This document shows positions 18,475-27,284 of a stretch of 64,000 nucleotides of DNA, piece by piece. Position 1 is the stretch's first letter, and each line of letters begins with the position of its first letter. The position numbers were made by a program, and so were the translations under genes. Source of the DNA: Croceibacterium mercuriale (GTDB lineage Bacteria > Pseudomonadota > Alphaproteobacteria > Sphingomonadales > Sphingomonadaceae); the NCBI RefSeq assembly GCF_000802385.1, contig NZ_JTDN01000004.1, positions 25,369 through 89,368 of the forward strand, read 5' to 3'. The notes beneath the pieces were generated by a model. It saw only the letters and a program-made list of their open reading frames with translations. It ran no database searches and was not told where the DNA came from.

Positions 18475-21400
18475 GGGAGCAGGAGTTTCGGGAGTGGCTG
18501 AAGGTGCAGCAATATACCGCCACCAGCATCGCCACATGGCTGTCGGACGCCCGCAAGGTGGAGCAGGCGCATGGCGATCTGGACCAAAGCTATGAGGCGG
18601 ACAGGTTCGATGCGCTGCTGGGGCAGCTGGTCTATTCTAAGGCTGATGAACAGGCCGGCAAACCCGATCCCAGCGCGCTCGGGCTGACCAGCCGGCTGTA
18701 CAACACTCTGTCAGCCAGCCGCTCCGCCATTCGCTATTATCGGCGGTTCCGCGATGCGCAGGCCCATCCGCAAGGGCGGCTGTCCGGATTCGACCGCGGG
18801 ATCATCTTCGCGGCGATCGCCGCCTGCGATGCGGCAGGATCGGTGCAAGCCTTCGTGGACCAACTGGAAGGGCGCGGCGTGCCGCAGACCTACTGGCTGG
18901 TGCATGAGGGCGCGCTCTATCCCAGCAAGGCCACCGTCCACTGGGCCATGGCGCGCCGCGGCATCGAGGCGAGCGCCGGCGGCAGCGAGTGCAAGGCGGT
19001 GCTGGAGGAGCTCGGCTTCGTGGTGGTGGACCGCCCGGCGTTGCTGCAGGCGCGTGACGCCTTCCTGGCCCGCATGACCGGCTTCACCGACTTCGCGCAT
19101 GACGAAGGTCCGTATGTGGAGATCGAGCGCCGCTACAAGGACGAGCGGATCGCGGCGGCACAGGCCATCGCCGCCGGGCCGCAGGACGATCGCGCGGCGG
19201 GCGAGGCGCTGTTCCGCCTGCTCGCCATCGGAGGCCAGGGCCTGCCGCTGTCATGGCGGACGTTGGGCGAGGTCGGCGAGGCCGATCCCGCGCTACGTGA
19301 CCGCTTCTACGGCGCAATCGGCGCTCTCGCCCGCAGCGGCGCATCGATGGAGGAGGCCGTTACCGCCACGGCCAAGGAGCTGGAGGCGCTTCGCGATGCG
19401 GGCATCGTCGGCCTGCGCCGGGGCGAGGTGACCTCCATTCCCATCACCGTGTGGGGCACGCTGCATCCGGAGGAGGCGAGCTGGTTCAAGATCAGCAAGA
19501 TCGCCGAGATGGGCAAGCGGTTCTTCGGCCGCAGGCTGTTCCCGCAGACCGAGTTCCGCGAGGGCGACCTTGCCGAATGGTCGCTGCTGATGCGCACCCT
19601 GTTCAGCCTGCTGGATCGCGAGTTCGGCTGGCGCCCGCGCGACATGTTCGACGTGCAGGGCTTCATCTGGGTGGTGCTGGATGCGGGATATGATGCCGAA
19701 CCGGAGGACGCGGAAGCGCCGGTCGCGCTGGACCCCACGCCCATCTGGATCGTGACCGCCCGGTGGGGCGAAACGGACGGTCTGCCCCGCTTCATCGAGC
19801 GCGGCGAGTGGAGTCTGCTGTACGGCCGGGAGGAAAGCGGCGCCAATCGGCTGGTGCGGCAGATGCAGGTCGGCGACCGCATCGTGCCCCGCGACTATTT
19901 CCATCAGGTGCACAATCTGCCGTTCGACGCCAATGGCGGTCGGGTATCGGCCATCCGGCTGCGCGCGCTGGGCACCGTCACCGAGGCTAGCGAGGACGGC
20001 GTGCGCGTGGGCGTCGACTGGCAGGAATGGCCGGAGCCGCGCACCTGGTATTTCTACACGCACACCGCGCCGGTCTGGGGTCTGGTTGATCCGGGGGAGA
20101 GCCCCTCCGCCGATCAGTTGCGCCGCTTCATCCTGGATGGCGAGCCACAGGATTACGACCGGTTCCTGAACGATCCCTTCTGGCGCGACCGGCTGTTCGG
20201 CGCGCCGGCCGACAAGGTTGCTGCCCCGATGAACCCCACCAACCTGATCCTCTACGGCCCGCCGGGCACCGGCAAGACCTACACCACCATGGAGCGGGCA
20301 GTGGGGTTGTGCGGGGAGCAGCCGGACCTCGACCGGACCGCCTTGCGCAACCAGTACGACCGTCTGCGCGCCGCCGGCCGGATCGAGTTCGTCACCTTCC
20401 ACCAGAACTTCGCCTATGAGGAATTCGTCGAAGGTCTGCGCCCGGTCACCGGCGCCGAGGGCAGCGTCGGCCTGCAGCTGGAGGCGCAGGGCGGCATCTT
20501 CCGCACCATGGCCACGACGGCCGAGGAAGCGCGCAAGTCGGCGCGGCAGGGCGCTGCCATGGAACTGGGCGATCGCCGGGTGTTCAAGATGTCGCTCGGC
20601 CGGTCTGGCATCGATGACGACATCTTCGAGGATGCGTGGGACGGCAGCTTCATCGCGCTGGGCTATGGCGGCGAGATCGACTGGTCGGACTATCGCGATT
20701 ACGAAGCCATCCGGGAGCGCTGGAACCAGGACAATCCCGGCACCCATGGCGCCAGCGGCCACATCGCGCAGGTGAACCGCTTCGTGGCCGACATGAAGCC
20801 GGGCGACCTGGTGGTGGTGCCGTTCGGAAACATGAAGATCCGCGCCATCGGCGAGGTCACCGGGCCGTACGAGTTCGTGCGGTCGGAGGAGCATGACTAC
20901 CACCATCGCCGGGCGGTGCGCTGGCTGAAGCGGTTCGACGAGCCGCTCGATTACTCGGTCGTGTCGGAGATCCCGTTCACGCAGCGGTCCTGCTATCCGA
21001 TCCGGGCCGAGAACCTGAAGCCGGCCGGCCTCGCCTCGCTGCTGCCGGGCGAGGGCGGCGGCGTGCAGGCGCCGCAGCACTTCGTCCTGATCATCGACGA
21101 GATCAACCGGGCCAACATCTCCAAGGTGTTCGGCGAGCTGATTACGCTGATCGAGCCGGACAAGCGGCTGGGGATGGACAATGCGCTGACCGTGCGCTTG
21201 CCCTATTCGCGGCGGGAGTTCGGGGTGCCGGCGAACCTGCACATTGTGGGTACGATGAATACGGCGGACCGCTCCATCGCGCTGCTGGATACAGCGCTGC
21301 GCCGGCGGTTCCGGTTCGAGGAGTTGGCGCCGCGCCCTGACCTGCTGGAGGAGGTGGAGGGCGTGTCGCTCGGCCAGGTGCTGGACACGATCAACCGGCG

Positions 21401-21755
21401 GCTGGAATACCTGCTCGACCGTGACCACGCGATCGGCCACGCCTTCTTCATGGGGGAGGGCGGGGCGAGCCGCGCCGCGGTCGACGACACCATGCGGTTC
21501 AAGGTCATCCCGCTGCTGCAGGAATACTTCTTCGAGGATTGGGGCCGCATCCATGCGGTGCTGGGCGACGGGTTCCTGGGGAAGCGAACCCTTCAGCCAC
21601 CCAGCACGCCGGAGTTCGTTGGGCAACGCGAGCGGTTCAGCTGGTCGATCCGCAAGCCGTTCGCCGGCGACGCCTATGCCACGCTGCTCGGCAAGGCGCC
21701 GTCACCAGAGGAGCTGCAGTCCGGCTTCGAGGAGGACGAGGGCGAAGGCGCGTGA
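18471..21755 (+). CDS. mcrB: McrB-family AAA+ GTPase with two PUA/EVE-like segments
   Basis: The product has 1094 residues. The GTG start at 18471 overlaps the previous stop; longer upstream frames are shadows. Order: N-terminal helical domain, a PUA/EVE-like segment (WIVTARWGET..., about 420-560), Walker A YGPPGTGKTYTT (about 594), the conserved FHQNFAYEEFVEG, then an insertion of about 200 residues with GDLVVVPFGNMKIRAIGEV, Walker B LIIDEINRANISK (about 872) and the McrB signature MNTADRSIALLDTALRRRF. In E. coli McrB the two Walker motifs are only about 75 residues apart. The PUA-like parts may read modified bases. It couples by GTGA to mcrC and would form the McrBC GTP-driven restriction motor. 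Confidence 0.88.
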   Translation: MREQEFREWLKVQQYTATSIATWLSDARKVEQAHGDLDQSYEADRFDALLGQLVYSKADEQAGKPDPSALGLTSRLYNTLSASRSAIRYYRRFRDAQAHPQGRLSGFDRGIIFAAIAACDAAGSVQAFVDQLEGRGVPQTYWLVHEGALYPSKATVHWAMARRGIEASAGGSECKAVLEELGFVVVDRPALLQARDAFLARMTGFTDFAHDEGPYVEIERRYKDERIAAAQAIAAGPQDDRAAGEALFRLLAIGGQGLPLSWRTLGEVGEADPALRDRFYGAIGALARSGASMEEAVTATAKELEALRDAGIVGLRRGEVTSIPITVWGTLHPEEASWFKISKIAEMGKRFFGRRLFPQTEFREGDLAEWSLLMRTLFSLLDREFGWRPRDMFDVQGFIWVVLDAGYDAEPEDAEAPVALDPTPIWIVTARWGETDGLPRFIERGEWSLLYGREESGANRLVRQMQVGDRIVPRDYFHQVHNLPFDANGGRVSAIRLRALGTVTEASEDGVRVGVDWQEWPEPRTWYFYTHTAPVWGLVDPGESPSADQLRRFILDGEPQDYDRFLNDPFWRDRLFGAPADKVAAPMNPTNLILYGPPGTGKTYTTMERAVGLCGEQPDLDRTALRNQYDRLRAAGRIEFVTFHQNFAYEEFVEGLRPVTGAEGSVGLQLEAQGGIFRTMATTAEEARKSARQGAAMELGDRRVFKMSLGRSGIDDDIFEDAWDGSFIALGYGGEIDWSDYRDYEAIRERWNQDNPGTHGASGHIAQVNRFVADMKPGDLVVVPFGNMKIRAIGEVTGPYEFVRSEEHDYHHRRAVRWLKRFDEPLDYSVVSEIPFTQRSCYPIRAENLKPAGLASLLPGEGGGVQAPQHFVLIIDEINRANISKVFGELITLIEPDKRLGMDNALTVRLPYSRREFGVPANLHIVGTMNTADRSIALLDTALRRRFRFEELAPRPDLLEEVEGVSLGQVLDTINRRLEYLLDRDHAIGHAFFMGEGGASRAAVDDTMRFKVIPLLQEYFFEDWGRIHAVLGDGFLGKRTLQPPSTPEFVGQRERFSWSIRKPFAGDAYATLLGKAPSPEELQSGFEEDEGEGA

Positions 21756-23074
21756 CGCATCGCTCCACGCCCGAATGGCAGAGCGTGGCGGTCGGGCAGG
21801 GTAGCTACACCCGCGTCCAAGCCGATGCGCTGCTGACCGCCGCGCGTGCGCATCCGCTGGCCAACCGGACGGGCACCAACGTGCTGGTCGATGGCGGCCG
21901 GCAGCTGCATGCGCGGCAGATGGTGGGCGTCATCGCCGCGCCCGGCTGCAGCTTGGAGATTTTGCCCAAGATCGACGGCGCGGACGGCGAGGCGGGCGTC
22001 AGGCGTCGACTGGTGCGGATGCTGGACGTGGCGCTGGGGCTCGACCTGGATCTGGGCGTGGCGGCCAGCATGGCGCGGCAGGACGAGACGCTGTTGGACG
22101 TGCTGATCCGCCACTTCGCCGACGGGTTACTGGCGCAGGTCCGCAGGGGACTGCCCCGCCGCTATCTGCAATGCGAGGACGACCTGCCCGCCTTGCGCGG
22201 GCGGTTGGATGTGGGCCGGCAGTTCACCCGCAACATCGTGCGACCCGATCGGCTGGCGTGCCGGTTCGACCAGCTCGACCCCGACACCCCATTGATGCGG
22301 GTGATGGCGGCAGCGGTGGTGACCTGCGCGAGACATGCGCGGGGCGCGGAGACGCAGCGCCGGCTAGTGGAGCTGCGCCACGCGCTGACAGACATTCCGC
22401 TGGTGCCGCTGGCCCGCCTGCCCTGGCGCGATGTGCGGATCGACCGCAGCAACCGCCGCTGGGCCAGCCTGTTCACGCTGGCGAAGCTGCTGCTGGGGCG
22501 GCACTGGCAGGACACCGGCCACGATGCCGCCAACCCCGACGGGCTGACGCTGCTCTTCCCGATGAACGACCTGTTCGAAGCCTACGTCGCCGCGCTGCTG
22601 CGCCGCGCCATGGCCGGCACCGGCGTGGAGGTGAGCGCGCAGGGCGGTGGGCTGCACTGCCTGGGCCGGCATACGGGGGAGGTGCTGGAACACGGCACCC
22701 ACTTCGCCACGCGGCCCGACATCCTGCTGCGGCAGGGTGGCAAGGTGGTGGCGATCATCGACACCAAGTGGAAGCGCCTCGCCGCCGATCCGCTGGGCAA
22801 GGGTGGGGTGCAGCAGGGCGATGTTTACCAGATGATGGCCTATGCCCGCCTGTATCGCTGCCCGGAGCTGATGCTGCTGTATCCAGCGGTTGCGGGCGCG
22901 GGCGAAGGCGTGCGGCGGGCTTTCGGGATGGCAGGCGGTGCGGAGCGGTTGTCCATCGCCACGGTCGATGTGGGGCAGGGCGAGGCGGCGGTGGTGGACG
23001 GCTTGCGGGCGCTGGGACGAAGCCTCGCCTCCGGACGGCAAGTGCTTGTAGATAATGGCCTTGCCACAGCTTGA
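21752..23074 (+). CDS. mcrC: McrC-like PD-(D/E)XK endonuclease subunit
   Basis: The product has 440 residues. The GTG start at 21752 overlaps the mcrB stop. The N-terminal McrC domain has a characteristic GRRLHA-like stretch (GGRQLHARQMVGVI) and ILPKID. The nuclease core is RPDILL (about 322) and AIIDTKWK (about 335-342), followed by QQGDVYQMMAYA, the standard McrC arrangement D...DxK...Q. It partners McrB to cleave DNA between modified sites. A perfect 10-bp hairpin 70 bp downstream probably ends the operon. The length is typical for McrC proteins of this type. Apart from the non-ATG start nothing is unusual. Confidence 0.87.
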   Translation: MTHRSTPEWQSVAVGQGSYTRVQADALLTAARAHPLANRTGTNVLVDGGRQLHARQMVGVIAAPGCSLEILPKIDGADGEAGVRRRLVRMLDVALGLDLDLGVAASMARQDETLLDVLIRHFADGLLAQVRRGLPRRYLQCEDDLPALRGRLDVGRQFTRNIVRPDRLACRFDQLDPDTPLMRVMAAAVVTCARHARGAETQRRLVELRHALTDIPLVPLARLPWRDVRIDRSNRRWASLFTLAKLLLGRHWQDTGHDAANPDGLTLLFPMNDLFEAYVAALLRRAMAGTGVEVSAQGGGLHCLGRHTGEVLEHGTHFATRPDILLRQGGKVVAIIDTKWKRLAADPLGKGGVQQGDVYQMMAYARLYRCPELMLLYPAVAGAGEGVRRAFGMAGGAERLSIATVDVGQGEAAVVDGLRALGRSLASGRQVLVDNGLATA

Positions 23075-23145
23075 TTTCTCGCCGGGATCGGGGACAATCC
23101 GGTCCGGGGCTGGGGGACATGCCATTATCGACCAGACAAAGCCTT

Positions 23146-23172
23146 GCCGGCTGCTGATCCAGAGCAGCCGGC
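23146..23172 (+). terminator. Hairpin between mcrC and the res-like gene
   Basis: The arms GCCGGCTGCT (23146-23155) and AGCAGCCGGC (23163-23172) form a perfect 10-bp stem with a 7-nt loop in the 179-bp gap after mcrC. There is no U-tract. It probably separates the McrBC operon from the downstream methylation-linked operon. Confidence 0.5.
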
Positions 23173-23253
23173 GACGGGCGGCATGTGCATGATGCGACCG
23201 CAACTGTCGCAGCAAGGGTGCTGCTGCATGATCGAACGTAACGAGTGGAACTG

Positions 23254-26200
23254 ATGACCAGCGGCGCCTTCTTTGAATCCCCGATCCTCAACTCGCCATA
23301 CCGCCGGCCGGACCGGCACTGGCAGCTGGGAGACAATGGCCAGCCGACCAGCCTGATCGACAGCGGCCGCCGGCGCAGTGACCTGACCACGCCCATCCCC
23401 AAGCCGCGCGCCACACGCGGGAAGGCGGCGCCGCAGCAGGCCGACATCTTTGCCGATGCGCAGGGCGAGATCTACAATCCGACCCCGGTCATCAACGAGA
23501 TCCGCTCCGCCGTGGAAAGCTGGCGGGCGCTGCCGGAGAGCCAATGGCAGGTGACGCCCACCACCGCGCGGCTGCTGCGCCACTGGCGCACCCACCAGTT
23601 CAAGGCGCAACGGCCGTTCTTCTGCCAGATCGAGGCGGTGGAGACAGTCATCTGGCTGACGGAAGTCGCCGGTCGGCGATCCTCGCAGGGGCAGCGGTTC
23701 TGGACGCATCTCGAAGCCGCCAACGCCGCCAGCAACCCCGAACTGATCCGCATGGCGCTGAAGCTGGCGACGGGTGCGGGCAAGACCACGGTGATGGCGA
23801 TGCTGATCGCCTGGCACACGCTGAACGCTGTGCGCCACCCCAACGCGAAGCGCTATTCCAAGGGCTTCCTGGTGGTCGCGCCCGGCATCACCATCAAGGA
23901 CCGGCTGCGCGTGCTGCAGCCCAACGATCCCGAAAGCTACTACCGCAGCCGCGAGATCGTGCCGGAGGACATGCTGCGCGATCTGAACAACGCCAAAATC
24001 GTCATCACCAACTATCACGCTTTCAAGCGGCGCGACGAGGTGCCGCTGAACAAGGTGCAGCAGGCGGCGCTGGCGACCGAGCCGAAGCCGGAAAGCGACG
24101 GCGCGCTGCTGCGCCGCGTCGCCAACGAGCTGACCGGCATGAAGAACATCGTCGTCCTGAACGACGAGGCGCACCATTGCTATCGCGAGCGGGTGCTGAC
24201 GGCCGAGGAGGAGAAGGCGCTCAAGGGCGACGACAAGGAAGAGGCCAAGCGCAACAACGAGGCGGCGCGGCTGTGGATCAGCGGGCTGGAGACGGTAAAG
24301 CGCACGCTGGGCCTCAGCATGGTCTACGACCTGTCGGCGACGCCGTTCTTCCTGAAGGGATCAGGCTATCGCGAAGGATCCCTGTTTGGCTGGGTGATGA
24401 GCGATTTCAGCCTGATGGACGCGATCGAATGCGGCATCGTGAAGCTGCCGCGCGTGCCGATCATGGACAATGTGGAGGGCGGCGACACGCCGATGTTCCG
24501 CAACCTGTGGGACCATGTCGGTGCCAAGCTGCCGAAGAAAGGGCGGGGCAAGAGCGGGTTCGACGATCCGCAGAAGCTGCCCACGCAGCTGCTGTCCGCC
24601 ATCGATGCGCTGTACGGCCATTACGAGAAGACCTTCGCCGCCTGGAAGGAGAACAAGCTGGGGGTGGAGCCGGTGTTCATCGTGGTGTGCAACAACACCG
24701 CGACATCCAAGCTGGTCCATGACTACATCGCCGGGTACGAGGTGACGGACAAGGACGGCAACGCCCGGCTGCAGGCGGGCGCCTGCAAGCTGTTCCAAAA
24801 CTACGACCCGGATGGCGTCGCCCTGCCCAAGATGCGCACCCTGCTGATCGACAGCCAGCAGCTCGACAGCGGCGAGGCGGTCAGCGCCGAGTTCCGTGCC
24901 GCCGCCGCGGACGAGATCGACCGCTTCAAGGCGGAACTGGTGCAGCGCACCGGCGACCGGGTGGCGGCGGAGAAGATCGACGATGCCACCATCCTGCGCG
25001 AGGTGATGAACACGGTCGGTCGCCCGGGCCAGCTGGGCGAGGCGATCCGCTGCGTCGTGTCCGTCTCCATGCTGACCGAGGGGTGGGACGCCAACAGCGT
25101 GACCCATGTATTGGGCGTGCGGGCGTTCGGCACGCAGCTGCTGTGCGAGCAGGTGATCGGCCGCGCGCTGCGGCGGGTTTCGTACCAGCTGAACGCGGAA
25201 GAGAAGTTCGACGTCGAATATGCCGACATCTTCGGCATCCCGTTCGACTTCACCGCCGAACCCGTCATCGGTCCGATCAAGCCGCCCCCGCCGATGGTGC
25301 GGGTGGAAGCGATCAGTCCGGAGCGGGACGATGTGGAGATCCGCTTCCCCCGCGTGGAAGGATACCGCACCGAACTGCCGCGGGACGTGCTGCGGGCCGA
25401 CTTCAGCGCGGATTCCACGCTGGAGCTGACGCCCGACCTGGTCGGCGCGACCACGACGATCAATTCCGGCATCATCGGCGAGACGGCGGACTTCACCCTG
25501 GCGCATCTGGCCGACACCCGCCCGGCGACGATCCAGCTGCGGCTGGCGGACCGCATCGTGCGCCGCCGGCTGACGAATGATGGCGAGGTGCCCAACCCCG
25601 CGCTGATCATGGAGATGCGCAAGATCGTGCGCCGCTGGATGGGCGAGCATCTGGTGTGCAAGGGCGACACGCAGCCCGCGCAGCTGCTGTATCACGACAT
25701 TGCCGAGCGGGCGGCCGACCGCATCATGGCCGCCATCACCCGCGCCAGCGAGGGCGGCAACCGGGTGCTGGCCATGCTGGACCCGTACAATGCGGAAGGC
25801 TCGACGCGGAATGTCGGCTTCAACACCAGCCAAGACCGGTACGAGACCTCGCCCCGCTGCCATGTGAACTACGCCATCGCGGACAGCGACTGGGAGCTGG
25901 AGTTCTGCCGCGTGGCCGACAGCCACCCGCGCGTGCTGGCCTGGGTGAAGAACCACAATCTGGGGTTCGAGGTGCCGTATCAGGCGGGCGGGGAGGCGCG
26001 GCGCTATCGCCCCGACTTCATCCTGCGGGTGGATGACGGGCACGGGGCGGACGACCCGCTGAACCTGGTGGTGGAGATCAAGGGGTTCCGGGGCGAGGAC
26101 GCGAAGGACAAGGCGGAGACGATGAAGACCTACTGGGTGCCGGGGGTGAACAATCTGGGCACGCAGGGCCGCTGGGCCTTCGCCGAGTTCACCGACAAGT

Positions 26201-26268
26201 GGAAGATCCAGACGGAGTTTGCCGCGAAGATCGAGGCGTGGCTCGATGGGGTGGGAGAAGCAAGCTGA
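23254..26268 (+). CDS. Type III-like restriction helicase-nuclease (BPTD_3080-like)
   Basis: The product has 1004 residues from ATG 23254; GTG 23245 is an alternative start. The N-terminus reads FFESPILNSPYRRPDRHW, typical of this Res-like family. Helicase motifs: ATGAGKTT (about 172-179), NDEAHHCY (about 303), LSATPFFL, and VSMLTEGWDANSVTHVLGVR with QVIGRALRR. The C-terminal PD-(D/E)XK nuclease is RPDFIL (about 919) ... VVEIKGFRG (about 939-947). It would translocate on and cut unmethylated DNA, with the methylase encoded two genes downstream as the partner. The next gene overlaps by 1 bp. It is the first gene after the McrBC terminator, so it probably has its own promoter in 23075-23250, which I could not define. 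Confidence 0.87.
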   Translation: MTSGAFFESPILNSPYRRPDRHWQLGDNGQPTSLIDSGRRRSDLTTPIPKPRATRGKAAPQQADIFADAQGEIYNPTPVINEIRSAVESWRALPESQWQVTPTTARLLRHWRTHQFKAQRPFFCQIEAVETVIWLTEVAGRRSSQGQRFWTHLEAANAASNPELIRMALKLATGAGKTTVMAMLIAWHTLNAVRHPNAKRYSKGFLVVAPGITIKDRLRVLQPNDPESYYRSREIVPEDMLRDLNNAKIVITNYHAFKRRDEVPLNKVQQAALATEPKPESDGALLRRVANELTGMKNIVVLNDEAHHCYRERVLTAEEEKALKGDDKEEAKRNNEAARLWISGLETVKRTLGLSMVYDLSATPFFLKGSGYREGSLFGWVMSDFSLMDAIECGIVKLPRVPIMDNVEGGDTPMFRNLWDHVGAKLPKKGRGKSGFDDPQKLPTQLLSAIDALYGHYEKTFAAWKENKLGVEPVFIVVCNNTATSKLVHDYIAGYEVTDKDGNARLQAGACKLFQNYDPDGVALPKMRTLLIDSQQLDSGEAVSAEFRAAAADEIDRFKAELVQRTGDRVAAEKIDDATILREVMNTVGRPGQLGEAIRCVVSVSMLTEGWDANSVTHVLGVRAFGTQLLCEQVIGRALRRVSYQLNAEEKFDVEYADIFGIPFDFTAEPVIGPIKPPPPMVRVEAISPERDDVEIRFPRVEGYRTELPRDVLRADFSADSTLELTPDLVGATTTINSGIIGETADFTLAHLADTRPATIQLRLADRIVRRRLTNDGEVPNPALIMEMRKIVRRWMGEHLVCKGDTQPAQLLYHDIAERAADRIMAAITRASEGGNRVLAMLDPYNAEGSTRNVGFNTSQDRYETSPRCHVNYAIADSDWELEFCRVADSHPRVLAWVKNHNLGFEVPYQAGGEARRYRPDFILRVDDGHGADDPLNLVVEIKGFRGEDAKDKAETMKTYWVPGVNNLGTQGRWAFAEFTDKWKIQTEFAAKIEAWLDGVGEAS

Positions 26269-27284
26269 TGTGGAACAACGTAATCGTCGCTAACATTGGT
26301 TGGGATGAGGTTTATTCAGGGCGGGCCGTGGCTAGCCACCACAGCTACGTGGTCCAGCACGGAACCGGAGGCGAGGCATTTAACTTTCAACCGTACCGTG
26401 GATTATTCTACGGCTACATCAGAGACGGATCTGCACTCGATCGATTTTCTCATCGCTTGTGGACAATCGTGTTTGTTTCGAAGCCCTCTGAACAGGAACG
26501 ATTGCGGATCGTTGGGTGGTATGAGCAAGCCAGAGTAACTGGTTACCGGGATCGTCCGGAGTATGCGTTCGAACCAAGCTTTCCAAACTCGGATGAGGAC
26601 CAGAGATATGAGATCTGCTCGGTCAGCAAGACGGCTTTCTTAGTTCCCGTCGAACAGCGCGCTGCGCTCACTCTGCCGCAAGGACACCGGATCAAGTCGG
26701 GCGGCTTGTACTATGCGGCAGGCGGAGACCGGGCGGATACTGAGGCTCAGCAAGCATCGCGCAACCGGATGGTCGAATGGCTCCGCGCGACGTTGCCGGG
26801 ATTGCGGGAGGACGCAGCTCTGGAGAGGTCAGCGGACGCGGATTTTCCGGACCTCCCCGGCATCATCGTAGATGAGGGCGGCAAGCCGCATGGCTTCAGC
26901 CCTGTTCCCGAAGGCGAGCGCCACCGGAGACTGAAGCACTGGGCCTGTCGTAACGCGCAGGAGATCACAGGGCGAGCGCTCGGAGAAGGACGTGTCGAAC
27001 AGCTCTTGCTGTCGGGCGATCGGGTCGACGCTGCGCACGAGGCAGAAGACGCGCTCTGGCTGGTTGAAGTGAAAGGTTGGGGATCACCGCCCGATGATCT
27101 GCGTCGAGGTGTGTACCAGTGTATTAAGTACCGAGCAGTCGCCGCCGCGCAGCCGGACTGGATCGGCCGGCAGATCTCGGCCGTGCTGCTGACTGAACGT
27201 GCGCTGCCCGCCGAATTGCAGGCGCTGGCCGAAGCGAATGGCATCACGCTGATGGTGCATGAACTGACTGCGGAAGACGAATAA
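26268..27284 (+). CDS. PD-(D/E)XK-like accessory protein of the restriction operon
   Basis: The product has 338 residues. ATG 26268 overlaps the previous stop and has GGGAGAAG upstream. The N-terminal 150 residues are of unknown fold and encoded by DNA of lower GC (roughly 47-52% in 26401-26520) than the rest. The C-terminal part contains ALWLVEVKGWG (about 262-272), a nuclease-like ExK strand with a possible upstream acidic partner (EAEDALW), followed by a GVYQCIKYRA helix. This looks like a restriction-endonuclease fold but the first catalytic Asp is not certain. It is sandwiched between res-like and methylase genes with 1-bp overlaps, so it is a dedicated member of that system. Confidence 0.7.
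   Translation: MWNNVIVANIGWDEVYSGRAVASHHSYVVQHGTGGEAFNFQPYRGLFYGYIRDGSALDRFSHRLWTIVFVSKPSEQERLRIVGWYEQARVTGYRDRPEYAFEPSFPNSDEDQRYEICSVSKTAFLVPVEQRAALTLPQGHRIKSGGLYYAAGGDRADTEAQQASRNRMVEWLRATLPGLREDAALERSADADFPDLPGIIVDEGGKPHGFSPVPEGERHRRLKHWACRNAQEITGRALGEGRVEQLLLSGDRVDAAHEAEDALWLVEVKGWGSPPDDLRRGVYQCIKYRAVAAAQPDWIGRQISAVLLTERALPAELQALAEANGITLMVHELTAEDE

Noticed and set aside
15913..18537. 874-residue open frame on the minus strand
   Set aside because: It runs antisense to the TM0106-type gene with its clear nuclease and helicase motifs. Its composition (His/Arg/Gln-rich) is typical of a shadow frame in GC-rich DNA.
19293..21626. 777-residue open frame on the minus strand
   Set aside because: Antisense shadow of mcrB; no domain motif.
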